DNA from: Desulfovibrio sp. UIB00
GTDB lineage: Bacteria > Desulfobacterota > Desulfovibrionia > Desulfovibrionales > Desulfovibrionaceae
Assembly: GCF_022508225.1 (NCBI RefSeq)
Contig: NZ_JAETXJ010000006.1
Coordinates: 62,001 to 126,000 of the forward strand
Reading direction: 5' to 3'
Length of the DNA: 64,000 bases
Below the pieces are notes generated by a model. It searched no databases, was not told where the DNA came from, and worked only from the letters and a program-made list of their open reading frames with translations. A program made the position numbers and the translations under genes. Shown here piece after piece: positions 1-7,161 of this stretch (within the stretch, counting starts at the first letter, position 1; each line of letters opens with the position of its first letter).

Positions 1-1
1 C

Positions 2-979
2 TGCGTGGTCTGCTTTAACCGCGATATCGCTGGCGCTCTGGGCTTTCACCGCGCTGCCGTCGTGCAGTACCTGCGGCCCGAAATCATGGGCATGGTGCTT
101 GGCGCATTCGGCGCGGCGCTGGCCTTTGGCGAATACAAGCCGCGCGGCGGCTCGGCCCCCATCACCCGCTTTTTGCTTGGAGGCATAGCGGGTATTGGCG
201 CGCTGGTCTTTCTGGGTTGCCCCTGGCGCGTTATTCTGCGCCTGGCTGGCGGCGACGCCTTTGCACTCTTTGGCCTTGCGGGCCTGATCTGCGGCGTGGG
301 CATTGGCACCATTTTTTTCCGCATGGGCTTTTCACTTGGTCGCAGTCAGGGCCAGAGCAAAATTTCCGGTCTGGTGCTGCCCGGCATCATGCTTTCCTTC
401 GTGGCCCTGTATCTGCTCAATCCGCAGGTGGCAGAACAGCCGCAGAGCGGCGTACTCTTCTATTCCGTCAAAGGGCCCGGCGCACAGCATGCACCCTTTA
501 TACTCTCCATTGGCGTGGGGCTGATAGTGGGCTTTCTGGCCCAGCGCAGCCGCTTCTGCACCATGGGAGCCCTGCGCGACGTGATGCTGTTCAAGCAATG
601 GCATCTGGCACTGGGATTTCTGGCCATGCTGGGCGCGGCCCTTGTTCTGAACCTGTATTTCGGCGCGTTCAAGCCCGGCTTTGAAAACCAGCCTATCGCC
701 CAGCCCGACAACCTCTGGAACTTCCTCGGCATGGCTACTGCCGGTCTGGCCTTTGCGCTGGCGGGCGGCTGCCCTGGCCGTCAGCTCTTTATGGCTGGCG
801 AGGGCGACAACGACGCCGCTGTATTTGCCGTTGGCCTGATCGTTGGCACCGCTGTTGCCCATAACTTCGGCTTGGCCTCCAGCCCCGCAGGGGTCGGCCC
901 TCACGGCATGGCGGCCACCCTTGCCGGCCTTGCCATCTGCCTGTGCATCGGATTTTTCAACTGCAAGAGAGGTGCGTAA
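2..979 (+). CDS. yedE: YedE/YeeE-family selenium or sulfur transport permease, 5' end missing
   Basis: Polytopic inner-membrane protein thought to move a reduced sulfur or selenium species. The open frame enters from the left edge (the codons before the first GTG already read CVVCFNRDIAG), so the true start is outside the window. About 325 residues are visible with many hydrophobic segments. Family marks are two similar halves, each with a cysteine motif: FLGCPWR near residue 70 and GGCPGRQ near residue 258, plus RSRFCTMGALRD near residue 183. The stop codon overlaps the start of the next gene (TAATG), so translation is probably coupled. The neighbour is a YedF-like protein, the classic YedE partner in selenium-using bacteria. 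Family assignment is firm; the transported substrate is inferred. Confidence 0.85.
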   Translation, partial: CVVCFNRDIAGALGFHRAAVVQYLRPEIMGMVLGAFGAALAFGEYKPRGGSAPITRFLLGGIAGIGALVFLGCPWRVILRLAGGDAFALFGLAGLICGVGIGTIFFRMGFSLGRSQGQSKISGLVLPGIMLSFVALYLLNPQVAEQPQSGVLFYSVKGPGAQHAPFILSIGVGLIVGFLAQRSRFCTMGALRDVMLFKQWHLALGFLAMLGAALVLNLYFGAFKPGFENQPIAQPDNLWNFLGMATAGLAFALAGGCPGRQLFMAGEGDNDAAVFAVGLIVGTAVAHNFGLASSPAGVGPHGMAATLAGLAICLCIGFFNCKRGA

Positions 980-1197
980 TGTCTACCACCATCGACACCC
1001 GAGGGCTTTCCTGCCCGCAGCCCGTACTCATGTTTCTTACCGCTGCCAAGGCCGATGAACAGGGGCCTTTCAGCGTATTGGTGGATAACGACGCCAGCCT
1101 TGAAAATGTCAGCCGCGCTGCCCGCAACCGGGGATTTGCCGTCAGCACCACTGAAGAGGGCGAAGGCATAACGCGCATAGACATCCGCAAGGATTAA
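979..1197 (+). CDS. yedF: TusA/SirA-like sulfurtransferase (YedF type)
   Basis: Small 72-residue protein of the TusA/SirA/YedF fold. The diagnostic N-terminal motif DTRGLSCPQPV is present, with the conserved cysteine at residue 12 followed by Pro-x-Pro; this cysteine carries sulfur as a persulfide in TusA. Start chosen at the ATG sharing an A with the stop of yedE; an in-frame start farther upstream would add residues from inside yedE. YedE and YedF pairs mark bacteria with selenophosphate synthase, and this protein covers only the N-terminal TusA-like half of longer YedF proteins. A role in selenium or sulfur delivery follows from family and neighbour, not from direct evidence. Confidence 0.82.
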   Translation: MSTTIDTRGLSCPQPVLMFLTAAKADEQGPFSVLVDNDASLENVSRAARNRGFAVSTTEEGEGITRIDIRKD

Positions 1198-1218
1198 CAG
1201 TCGGATTGGCGAACTGGT

Positions 1219-1245
1219 GGCGCGGGTGAGCAAAACGCCCGCGCC
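1219..1245 (+). other. GC-rich intergenic hairpin between yedF and the DUF3343 gene
   Basis: An 8-bp perfect stem (GGCGCGGG with CCCGCGCC) around an 11-nt loop lies in the 152-bp gap after yedF. No U-run follows it, so it is unlikely to be an intrinsic terminator. It may protect or separate parts of one transcript. Confidence 0.4.
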
Positions 1246-1349
1246 GCAACTGCCGCCAGATCAGCCAATGATGGCTGAAAGCTGCAATCCTCCAGCTCTC
1301 GGCACGAGTGCTGCAACATATCCGGCGATCCAGCGTTTCGGGAGACATC

Positions 1350-1976
1350 ATGACGCAGAACAGTTCCCAGAGCAGCCTGCTGCAGGGCTTTGCGCAAAAA
1401 CTGCGCGGCCTGTTTTCTCCCGGCGGCAAAGATTCGGATATGGATGCTCGCGGCGGCGGCAAACGCGGTTGCAACGACCGAGGTCTGCTGGTTTTTGACC
1501 ACACTGGCGAGGTTATCCGCGCCGAGCGCCTGCTGTGCAAGGCCGGGTTGGATGTGGAAGTAAAGGGGCCGCCGCCGGAACTGCGCACAGGGTGCGACAT
1601 GGTGGTGGTTTTTGAACTGGTGAGTCAGGCGCGCGTTCTGGATGTTCTGGAACGGGAAGGTCTTGAGCCCCGTCAGGTGGTCAGCGCCCACGATGTGCTG
1701 CTGGAGCCTGTGTCCCTGTTTCAGATAAAACATCTGGATGACCGCTGGCTGATGGTACGCGCCGCCAATATGAAAATTACCCTTGATGCTGCTGACGGAC
1801 GCATTGTGAATATTTCAGGCGGCGGCTGCCCTGATGTGCCGTGGGTGGCGCATCGGCTGTGCGGCCTGCGCCTTGATGAAGCCCCGGAACCCCTGTCCCT
1901 GGGGCAGACCCTCTGCTGCTACAGCCTGCAAAAGGCCTTTGAAGAACTGCGGAGGCAAGTCGCATGTGGTGCATAG
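1350..1976 (+). CDS. DUF3343-containing protein of the selenium cluster
   Basis: A 208-residue soluble protein. Residues about 44-120 (RGLLVFDHTGEVIRAERLL onward) resemble DUF3343, a small domain often encoded beside YedE/YedF and selenium genes and suggested to carry Se or S. Several cysteines are present (C41, C63, C82, C160, C189-C190); C160 lies in the glycine-rich stretch SGGGCPDV, which fits a carrier or metal-site role but is not proof. The ATG at 1350 is preferred over an in-frame ATG 42 bases upstream because GGAGA lies just before it. The end overlaps the next gene by 13 bp, indicating co-translation. Confidence 0.65.
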   Translation: MTQNSSQSSLLQGFAQKLRGLFSPGGKDSDMDARGGGKRGCNDRGLLVFDHTGEVIRAERLLCKAGLDVEVKGPPPELRTGCDMVVVFELVSQARVLDVLEREGLEPRQVVSAHDVLLEPVSLFQIKHLDDRWLMVRAANMKITLDAADGRIVNISGGGCPDVPWVAHRLCGLRLDEAPEPLSLGQTLCCYSLQKAFEELRRQVACGA

Positions 1977-2872
1977 CAGGGACCTTGCCCGACCCGGATT
2001 TTGCCCTCTGCCCTGCTGGTCTTGAGGCCGAAAGCACGGTTGCAGGCGGGCTGCTCCACCTGCCGGATGGCCAGGCCGTACCTGTGCAGCGAGGCACTGC
2101 GGCCCTTGCCGCCACAGCCATTCTTGCCTGCAAGGAACTGGGCATTGCGCCGCCGCGTCTGCTGCTGGCGGGCGACCCTGGTTCCGGCGCGGGCAGCCGC
2201 GCCATTTACGCATGGCTGGAACAGAATCTGACAGGCATTGCCCCTGCAGGGCTGACCTTTCACTATCTTTTCCCTGATCAGGATTGGCACAACCGGGTGC
2301 TCATGGCCGCTCAGGCTCTTGCCGTGTCGCCAATAATGGTTGCAGATGCGGGCTTTATGTATGTGGCGAAAATGAGCGGTTATGCCGATGCCTATGATCT
2401 TTTTACGCCGGATCTGGGCGAGCTGGCCTTTCTGGCAGATGAAAAAGCCCCCCACCCCTTTTATACGCGGGGTTTTCTGCTGGCTCGCGAGGATGACGTG
2501 CCGCCGCTTTTGCAACGCGCTCTTGAGCATGGCAACTGCCCAAAAAATCTGATTATCAAGGGATCAAAAGATTACATTGTTGTGGATGGCCGAGTAATCG
2601 CCACGGTGGACGCGCCCTCGGTTCCGGCCATGGAATGCATTGGCGGCACGGGCGATCTGGTGACAGGGCTTGCAACGGCGTTTTTGTGCGGCGGCGCGGC
2701 AATGAACGAGGCCTGCACGGCGGCGGCCCGCATGGCGCGCCTGCTGGCGCAAATCTGCGCGCCCAACCCCGGCACCCAGATTGGCGAGCTGATTGAAATG
2801 CTTCCAGAAGCCATGCGCGGTGCGCGCTCAGTGTGGCCGACCACTCTTTCTGCATCATCCGTCGAGTTGTAG
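1964..2872 (+). CDS. NAD(P)H-hydrate dehydratase/ribokinase-like protein in the selenium cluster
   Basis: 302-residue protein with a ribokinase-type fold resembling the C-terminal (ADP-dependent NAD(P)HX dehydratase) half of YjeF/Nnr. The best marks are KGSKDYIVVDG near residue 205 and CIGGTGDLVTGLATA near residue 225, where D231 matches the catalytic Asp of the GTGD motif. The start at 1964 overlaps the DUF3343 gene and has GGAGG about 8 bases upstream. It ends at the edge of the IS481 remnant, so the last residues may have been rewritten by that insertion. Whether it repairs NAD(P)HX or acts on a selenium-pathway metabolite cannot be told. Confidence 0.6.
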   Translation: MWCIAGTLPDPDFALCPAGLEAESTVAGGLLHLPDGQAVPVQRGTAALAATAILACKELGIAPPRLLLAGDPGSGAGSRAIYAWLEQNLTGIAPAGLTFHYLFPDQDWHNRVLMAAQALAVSPIMVADAGFMYVAKMSGYADAYDLFTPDLGELAFLADEKAPHPFYTRGFLLAREDDVPPLLQRALEHGNCPKNLIIKGSKDYIVVDGRVIATVDAPSVPAMECIGGTGDLVTGLATAFLCGGAAMNEACTAAARMARLLAQICAPNPGTQIGELIEMLPEAMRGARSVWPTTLSASSVEL

Positions 2873-3041
2873 AGGTCAACACGCTGTTCATGCAGCATCC
2901 TCTGAACCCTTTCTGCGCGGCTACGAACCGTCAGCTTGGCATTATTATGGCTGTTCACCCGCGACATCACACGGTTGACTGTTGCCTGGAAACTCCAGCT
3001 CTACCGACTTGAGAGAGGGTGAACAACCTATTGGAATATTA
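2870..3041 (-). pseudogene. Left IS481-family element remnant: transposase N-terminus plus end repeat
   Basis: On the minus strand, from about 2960 down to 2880, the DNA encodes VNSHNNAKLTVRSRAERVQRML, which looks like the N-terminus of IS481-type transposases (consensus like NIHKNARLTP.SR...V.RVL). The frame then runs into the kinase-like gene, so only the start of the transposase is left. At its 5' side (2949-3032) is a block with an imperfect 12-bp inverted repeat, GGCTGTTCACCC with GGGTGAACAACC, about 74% identical to the block at 12657-12743. The match to IS481 was made by eye from memory of the family. Confidence 0.6.
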
Positions 3042-3102
3042 CACCTTACGGTCGAAATTCTGGCTGCCCACAAGAGAGTACGCGCCTCATACGGCAGAGT
3101 GG

Positions 3103-3425
3103 GTGCGCGGGAACTCGTGGCAAGCGGCTGCGCCGTCAGCCTCTTAAAGGTCAAACGGCTACGCCGTGAACTGGACCTCGCCTGTAAGTGCAACCAACGG
3201 GTTATCCGCCCACGGAGTCAAACCAAGCGCTGCCAGTCTCTCCCAAGCTTCTAACCAGTGACTTCACGCCGGGCGAACACCACCCCGCGAGGGAGAGTGA
3301 CATAGTCTGACAGCAGGGCTGGGTATATCTTGCCGGAATCAAAGATTTACACAGTCGGGAAATTGTCGGCTTCAGCCAGGCTGGGCGCATGGACACAGGC
3401 TTTCCATGGCATAGTTCGGGGAAGA
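3103..3425 (+). other. Probable group II intron fragment (5' part, domain I)
   Basis: Starts with GTGCG, the group II 5' signature, and continues with phrases typical of bacterial group II domain I: TGTAAGTGCAACC near 3183, GAGAGTGACATAGTCTGAC near 3293 and TTTACACAGTCGGGAAATTG near 3347. No reverse-transcriptase frame and no domain V hairpin follow; at about 3430 the DNA turns abruptly AT-rich. If correct it is a truncated, inactive relic, consistent with an insertion-rich island edge. A covariance-model search would decide; by eye this is moderate evidence. Confidence 0.4.
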
Positions 3426-3813
3426 GGCAAATGTGCCCACTGGGTTAATGATAATACGATTGCCGTTAAACAAATGCGTATCCAGCTAGTATCTTGAGTA
3501 TTTCTTATGTGACATGCATGCTTTTTTCTTTGTTGACATATTGGAACGACTGGTCTAAGTTTTCATCAGTAAGTATCAAATCCAAATGATCGCCAACGAT
3601 CTCAATTAGCAGCTTGATGCATCTGCCATAGTAGTTCAGATGCATTTACAGCAAAAATTAACTTTTTCAGATTTATACTCCACCACAAAACTGCAATATC
3701 TATCATATAATAGTAGAAAATGCATTTCAAATATATTGCTTATACAACATGTAATCGGTGGATTCCGTTGCTATGAATAGCGTAAACTATCAAAAAAACT
3801 TCTGGAGAATTTG
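3426..3813 (+). other. AT-rich regulatory gap and long leader before the QueG-like gene
   Basis: This stretch is far richer in A+T than the flanking chromosome. Besides the promoter/operator and the leader hairpin, a run of short ATG-started frames exists, none with a believable ribosome site or protein. The true gene start is set by GGAGA at 3804-3808. Confidence 0.5.
3533..3561 (+). promoter_or_regulatory. Promoter with TetR-type operator 1, upstream of the QueG-like gene
   Basis: TTGACA (3533-3538), a 17-bp spacer and TAAGTT (3556-3561). The spacer contains GACTGGTC (3548-3555), the core of a palindrome seen twice more in this island. A repressor bound here would cover the promoter. The leader to the start codon is about 245 nt and holds a hairpin (GATGCATCTG at 3616-3625 with CAGATGCAT at 3637-3645). 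Confidence 0.55.
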
Positions 3814-5157
3814 ATGAGTAATAAAAATGAGCACCCGTCAATAAAAAAATATCACGAAAGAAAAATATTGAACTCAGATCCCTCAACGGTACAAAAGTTG
3901 AGTGCTAAAGAACTAAAAAAATTATGCATTGAATGCGGTGCTGATGATGTAGGCATTGTAGAAATCGACCGCTCTGCGCTTGCAGCAGAAAAACAGGCAG
4001 TACTCGCCGTTTTCCCTTGGACAAAGTCATTTGTCTGCTTTGTAGCACGGATCAACCGGGAAAACCTGAGAAGTCCAGCACGGTCCATCGCAAGCCTTGA
4101 ACTGCATCAAGTTGAAGACCGATTGAACTATACGGCTCGAAAAGTAGCGGCAATGCTTGAACGCAAGGGCATTCGTGCGGCCACTCCTGCTGTTGGGTTT
4201 CCAATGGAAGCGGACAAATGGAACAGCGGAAGAATGCATGTAATCTCGCACAAACTCATAGCTGCTGAAGCAGGACTTGGAAAAATGGGGCTTCACCGCA
4301 ACATAATCCATCCTGTATTCGGGAGCTTTGTTTTACTTGATTCGGTGCTCATTGATGCTGAGGTAGATGAATACGATGCTCCTCTGGACTATAATCCGTG
4401 TCTTGACTGTAAGCTCTGCGCTGCCGCCTGCCCCACAGGTGCAATTAGTCCTGATGGCTTTTTTAATCCTGTAAATTGCCTGACCCATACCTATAGGGAA
4501 TTACTTGGTGGATTTAGCGATTTCGTTGAAAATATTGCATCCAGTAAAAGTGCTAAGGACTTTCGCTCAAAAACAAGCGACGCAGAAACTGTATCCATGT
4601 GGCAAAGTTTGACTGGCGGCCCCTGCTACAAATCTGTCTATTGCATGGCTGTCTGCCCGGCTGGTGACGATGTAATTCCTCAGTTTATAGAGGATAAGAA
4701 AACCTTCATCGCAGAGGTAGTCAAACCACTCCAGCAGAAAGAAGAAACAGTGTATGTTCTGCCGGGTTCCGATGCGGAAAGTCACGTTTTGCACTCTTTT
4801 CCCAACAAAAAGATAAAGCATGTTGGTAACGGCATTCGGCCACAGACGATCGCTTCTTTCCTTTCCTCAATGTCATTCGCTTTTCAACGCAACCAATCTG
4901 AAGGGCTTGATGCTGCCTATCATTTTACATTTACCGGAAACGAAGAGCACGAAGCAACCATAATTATCAGAAACAAGACATTGACCATCGGGATGGGCCA
5001 TGCAGGTACTCCGGATATTTGCATTAATGCCGATGCAAAAGCATGGTTGCGAGTGCTCCACAAGGATAGTTCAATGATTAAAGAGATCATCTTAAGAAGA
5101 ATTCGCGTAAAAGGGCCAATTAATCTGCTTAAGGCATTTGGTAAATGTTTTGCATAA
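3814..5157 (+). CDS. QueG-like 4Fe-4S protein fused to an SCP2 sterol-carrier domain
   Basis: 447 residues. The N-terminal two thirds resemble epoxyqueuosine reductase QueG and reductive-dehalogenase-like proteins: GLGKMGLHRNIIHPVFGS near residue 155, then a ferredoxin motif CLDCKLCAAACPTG near residue 197 and a second cluster set with CYKSVYCMAVCPAG near residue 270. The C-terminal ~100 residues (AYHFTFTGNEEHEATIIIR onward) look like SCP2, a hydrophobic-ligand pocket. Start at ATG 3814 (GGAGA upstream) rather than the TTG one codon earlier. Low-GC DNA unlike the host chromosome points to transfer. With the TetR and efflux genes nearby, a redox reaction on a lipophilic or electrophilic compound is inferred; housekeeping queuosine synthesis seems less likely. 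Confidence 0.65.
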   Translation: MSNKNEHPSIKKYHERKILNSDPSTVQKLSAKELKKLCIECGADDVGIVEIDRSALAAEKQAVLAVFPWTKSFVCFVARINRENLRSPARSIASLELHQVEDRLNYTARKVAAMLERKGIRAATPAVGFPMEADKWNSGRMHVISHKLIAAEAGLGKMGLHRNIIHPVFGSFVLLDSVLIDAEVDEYDAPLDYNPCLDCKLCAAACPTGAISPDGFFNPVNCLTHTYRELLGGFSDFVENIASSKSAKDFRSKTSDAETVSMWQSLTGGPCYKSVYCMAVCPAGDDVIPQFIEDKKTFIAEVVKPLQQKEETVYVLPGSDAESHVLHSFPNKKIKHVGNGIRPQTIASFLSSMSFAFQRNQSEGLDAAYHFTFTGNEEHEATIIIRNKTLTIGMGHAGTPDICINADAKAWLRVLHKDSSMIKEIILRRIRVKGPINLLKAFGKCFA

Positions 5158-5164
5158 ACAAGTC

Positions 5165-5228
5165 AGCCCCCTTAGCGCTTCACCTTGCTGAAAAACATAA
5201 CAATCGGTTACTCTCAGCTGAGGGGGCT
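5165..5228 (+). other. Long-range inverted repeat between the QueG-like gene and tetR
   Basis: AGCCCCCTTAG (5165-5175) can pair with CTGAGGGGGCT (5218-5228), 10 of 11 positions, around a 42-nt loop. No clear U-run follows, so termination is possible but weak. Confidence 0.35.
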
Positions 5229-5251
5229 TCAAAACTCTAAAAAATTAATGA

Positions 5252-5280
5252 TTGACAAATGGACCAATCGGTCTAAATAT
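5252..5280 (+). promoter_or_regulatory. tetR promoter with TetR-type operator 2
   Basis: TTGACA (5252-5257), a 17-bp spacer and AAATAT (5275-5280; TAAATA one base earlier is an alternative). GGACCAATCGGTCT (5261-5274) fills the spacer; GACC-N4-GGTC is the core of the known NemR operator. The predicted transcription start falls on or beside the ATG at 5287, so the message may be leaderless. This layout suggests autorepression. Confidence 0.6.
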
Positions 5281-5286
5281 GGAATT

Positions 5287-5874
5287 ATGAAACGAATTCA
5301 CAGTAAAGAAGAAATCATCCAGATCGGGCTTGAGCTGATATTGAGCAATGGCTTTAACGCTACTGGCGTAGAGGCTATCTTGAAACAGGCAAAAATTCCC
5401 AAAGGGTCTTTCTACAACTTTTTTTCTAGTAAGGAAGAATTCTGTCTAAAAATAATCGATAAGTACCTTGAGGACGTCTCTGCTGTTTTCCATCCCATTT
5501 TTACAGACCCCTCGTATCCGCCACTAATGCGCATAAGAAAAAGCTTTGAAGCAAGAATTGCACTCTTTGAGAGCTATAACTGTGCTAAAGGGTGCTTACT
5601 GGGCAACTTGGGACAGGAAATGTCGGACCAGTATGAAAGTGTACGCATGCGGCTTTTACAAGGCATACTTGGGTGGGAAAAGCAATTGTCTGCACTATTG
5701 CATGAAGCCCAAGAAAATAAAGAACTGCCCGCAGAGATTGATGTGAACATACTTGCAGAAAATTTAATCGCATCATTCCAAGGTGCACTACTCTGGGCTA
5801 AAATTAAAAAATCTCTTATCCCGTTGAATAATTTTATTAGCCTGTATTTCAATACATTCTTGCGGATCAACTAG
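5287..5874 (+). CDS. TetR-family repressor, NemR/AcuR-like
   Basis: 195 residues. N-terminal TetR helix-turn-helix at about residues 6-50 (TGVEAILKQAKIPKGSFYNFF). The ligand domain carries CAKGCLLGNLGQEM near residues 99-112, a pattern shared by the NemR/AcuR/YxaF branch, where a cysteine senses electrophiles; C99 and C103 are candidates. The start at MKRIHSKEE is chosen because a promoter and operator overlap the upstream in-frame codons. Three operator-like palindromes sit before this gene, the QueG-like gene and the RND operon, so it probably represses all three units and releases on a reactive electrophile or quinone. The inducer is inferred. Confidence 0.75.
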   Translation: MKRIHSKEEIIQIGLELILSNGFNATGVEAILKQAKIPKGSFYNFFSSKEEFCLKIIDKYLEDVSAVFHPIFTDPSYPPLMRIRKSFEARIALFESYNCAKGCLLGNLGQEMSDQYESVRMRLLQGILGWEKQLSALLHEAQENKELPAEIDVNILAENLIASFQGALLWAKIKKSLIPLNNFISLYFNTFLRIN

Positions 5875-5907
5875 AAAAGAGAAGCTTTGTTCTTCCTTTT
5901 ATTTTTG

Positions 5908-5936
5908 TCGCTTTATTACGTAGACTGGTCTATGTT
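5908..5936 (+). promoter_or_regulatory. TetR-type operator 3 and -10 region before the RND operon
   Basis: TAGACTGGTCTA (5921-5932) is a palindrome apart from its centre, overlapping a -10-like TATGTT (5931-5936). The -35 region is poor (TCGCTT at 5908-5913 at 17-bp spacing). The operator sits at the same offset from the -10 as operator 1. Confidence 0.55.
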
Positions 5937-6009
5937 GATAAAATTAATCATGGATACGAAAAAGTTAACGAGCTGATTTCTTCATGAGCCAACACACCAG
6001 GGGATACTG

Positions 6010-7161
6010 ATGAATATACTTGACATCATGAGCACAAAAAAACTGCTCAAGAAAAACTATGTGCTCATTATTATTGGAGCCATAATTTTGATTATTGGTG
6101 GCGCGCTTGTGGGCAGCAATGAATCCAAACGTGACGATGCGCCTGCATACCGTCGCGTTCGTTCATATACGGTCATTACAGCCAGCACCAATACCGCTGA
6201 ATATACGGGAGTGATTCGTGCGCGAACAGAAAGCAATCTCGGTTTCCGCGTGGCTGGAAAAATAACCGAGAAGCTGGTCAAGGATGGGGATCATGTAATC
6301 CGGGGTCAGGCGTTGATGCGACTTGATCCGACAGATATTGCACTAGGTCTGGCTGCTTCCAAAGAAGCTGTAACAGCAGCCAAAGCGCAAAACAGACAAG
6401 CTCTGGCGGACGAACGCCGCATGCGCAACCTTTTGTCCGAGAAGGCCGTATCCACCAAGGACTATGATCATGCCAGAGCGCTAGCTGATGCAACAACGGC
6501 CCAGCTTAGTGCAGCCATTGCCAACGCAAAGCAGATGGAAAACCAGGTCGATTACGCACTACTAAGAGCTGATGCGGACGGTATAATAATGGAAACCGTG
6601 GCTGATGTCGGTCAAGTGGTCAACACAGGGGCTGTGGTTGTTCGGCTTGCACATGATGGTGCTCGTGAGGCGGTCATCAACTTTCCTGAGGGTGATGCAA
6701 AAGCATCGCAGCATAGCGCAGTTGCCAGTCTTTATGCTGCTCAAGGTAAAATTTTTCCGGCGGAGTTGCGTGAACTCTCGGCGCAGGCCGACCCTATCAC
6801 AAGAACTTACCAGGCTCGATATACACTCAAAGAAGAAGGTAAAGACGCTCCACTCGGTGCCACTGTAACGGTACGTCTAGAGAGAGATGAATCCAGTGGG
6901 GGTGCCCAGTTATGTGAAATCCCGATTGGAGCCCTGTTTGATGATGGTTCAGGCATCAGCGTATGGGTCATCAGTCCCGAAACCTCAACGCTATCCCGCC
7001 GACCAGTTGTAGTTGTGAAGCTTGGAAGCGAAACCGCATTGATAAGCAAGGGGCTTGAACTGGGAGAACAAATTCTCGCGCTGGGTGCGCACCTTGTCTC
7101 GGAAGGAGAACACGTCCAGCCCCAAACTAACACGGCAGAGAAAAAATATGACAGGCTTTAA
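6010..7161 (+). CDS. RND efflux membrane-fusion protein (AcrA/HlyD type)
   Basis: 383-residue periplasmic adaptor linking an inner-membrane RND pump to an outer-membrane channel. An N-terminal membrane anchor (about residues 18-37) is followed by a lipoyl half-motif (GVIRARTESNLGFRVAGKI, then VKDGDHVIRGQALMRLDP), a short coiled-coil hairpin (about 110-165) and beta-barrel regions; there is no lipobox cysteine. A strong AGGGGAT ribosome site precedes the ATG. It overlaps the pump gene by 14 bp. No outer-membrane factor gene is in the operon, so a TolC-like protein encoded elsewhere is needed. The operator upstream suggests control by the adjacent TetR protein. Confidence 0.85.
   Translation: MNILDIMSTKKLLKKNYVLIIIGAIILIIGGALVGSNESKRDDAPAYRRVRSYTVITASTNTAEYTGVIRARTESNLGFRVAGKITEKLVKDGDHVIRGQALMRLDPTDIALGLAASKEAVTAAKAQNRQALADERRMRNLLSEKAVSTKDYDHARALADATTAQLSAAIANAKQMENQVDYALLRADADGIIMETVADVGQVVNTGAVVVRLAHDGAREAVINFPEGDAKASQHSAVASLYAAQGKIFPAELRELSAQADPITRTYQARYTLKEEGKDAPLGATVTVRLERDESSGGAQLCEIPIGALFDDGSGISVWVISPETSTLSRRPVVVVKLGSETALISKGLELGEQILALGAHLVSEGEHVQPQTNTAEKKYDRL

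Noticed and set aside
3641..3778. 46-codon frame in the leader of the QueG-like gene
   Set aside because: AT-rich random-looking product without a ribosome site.
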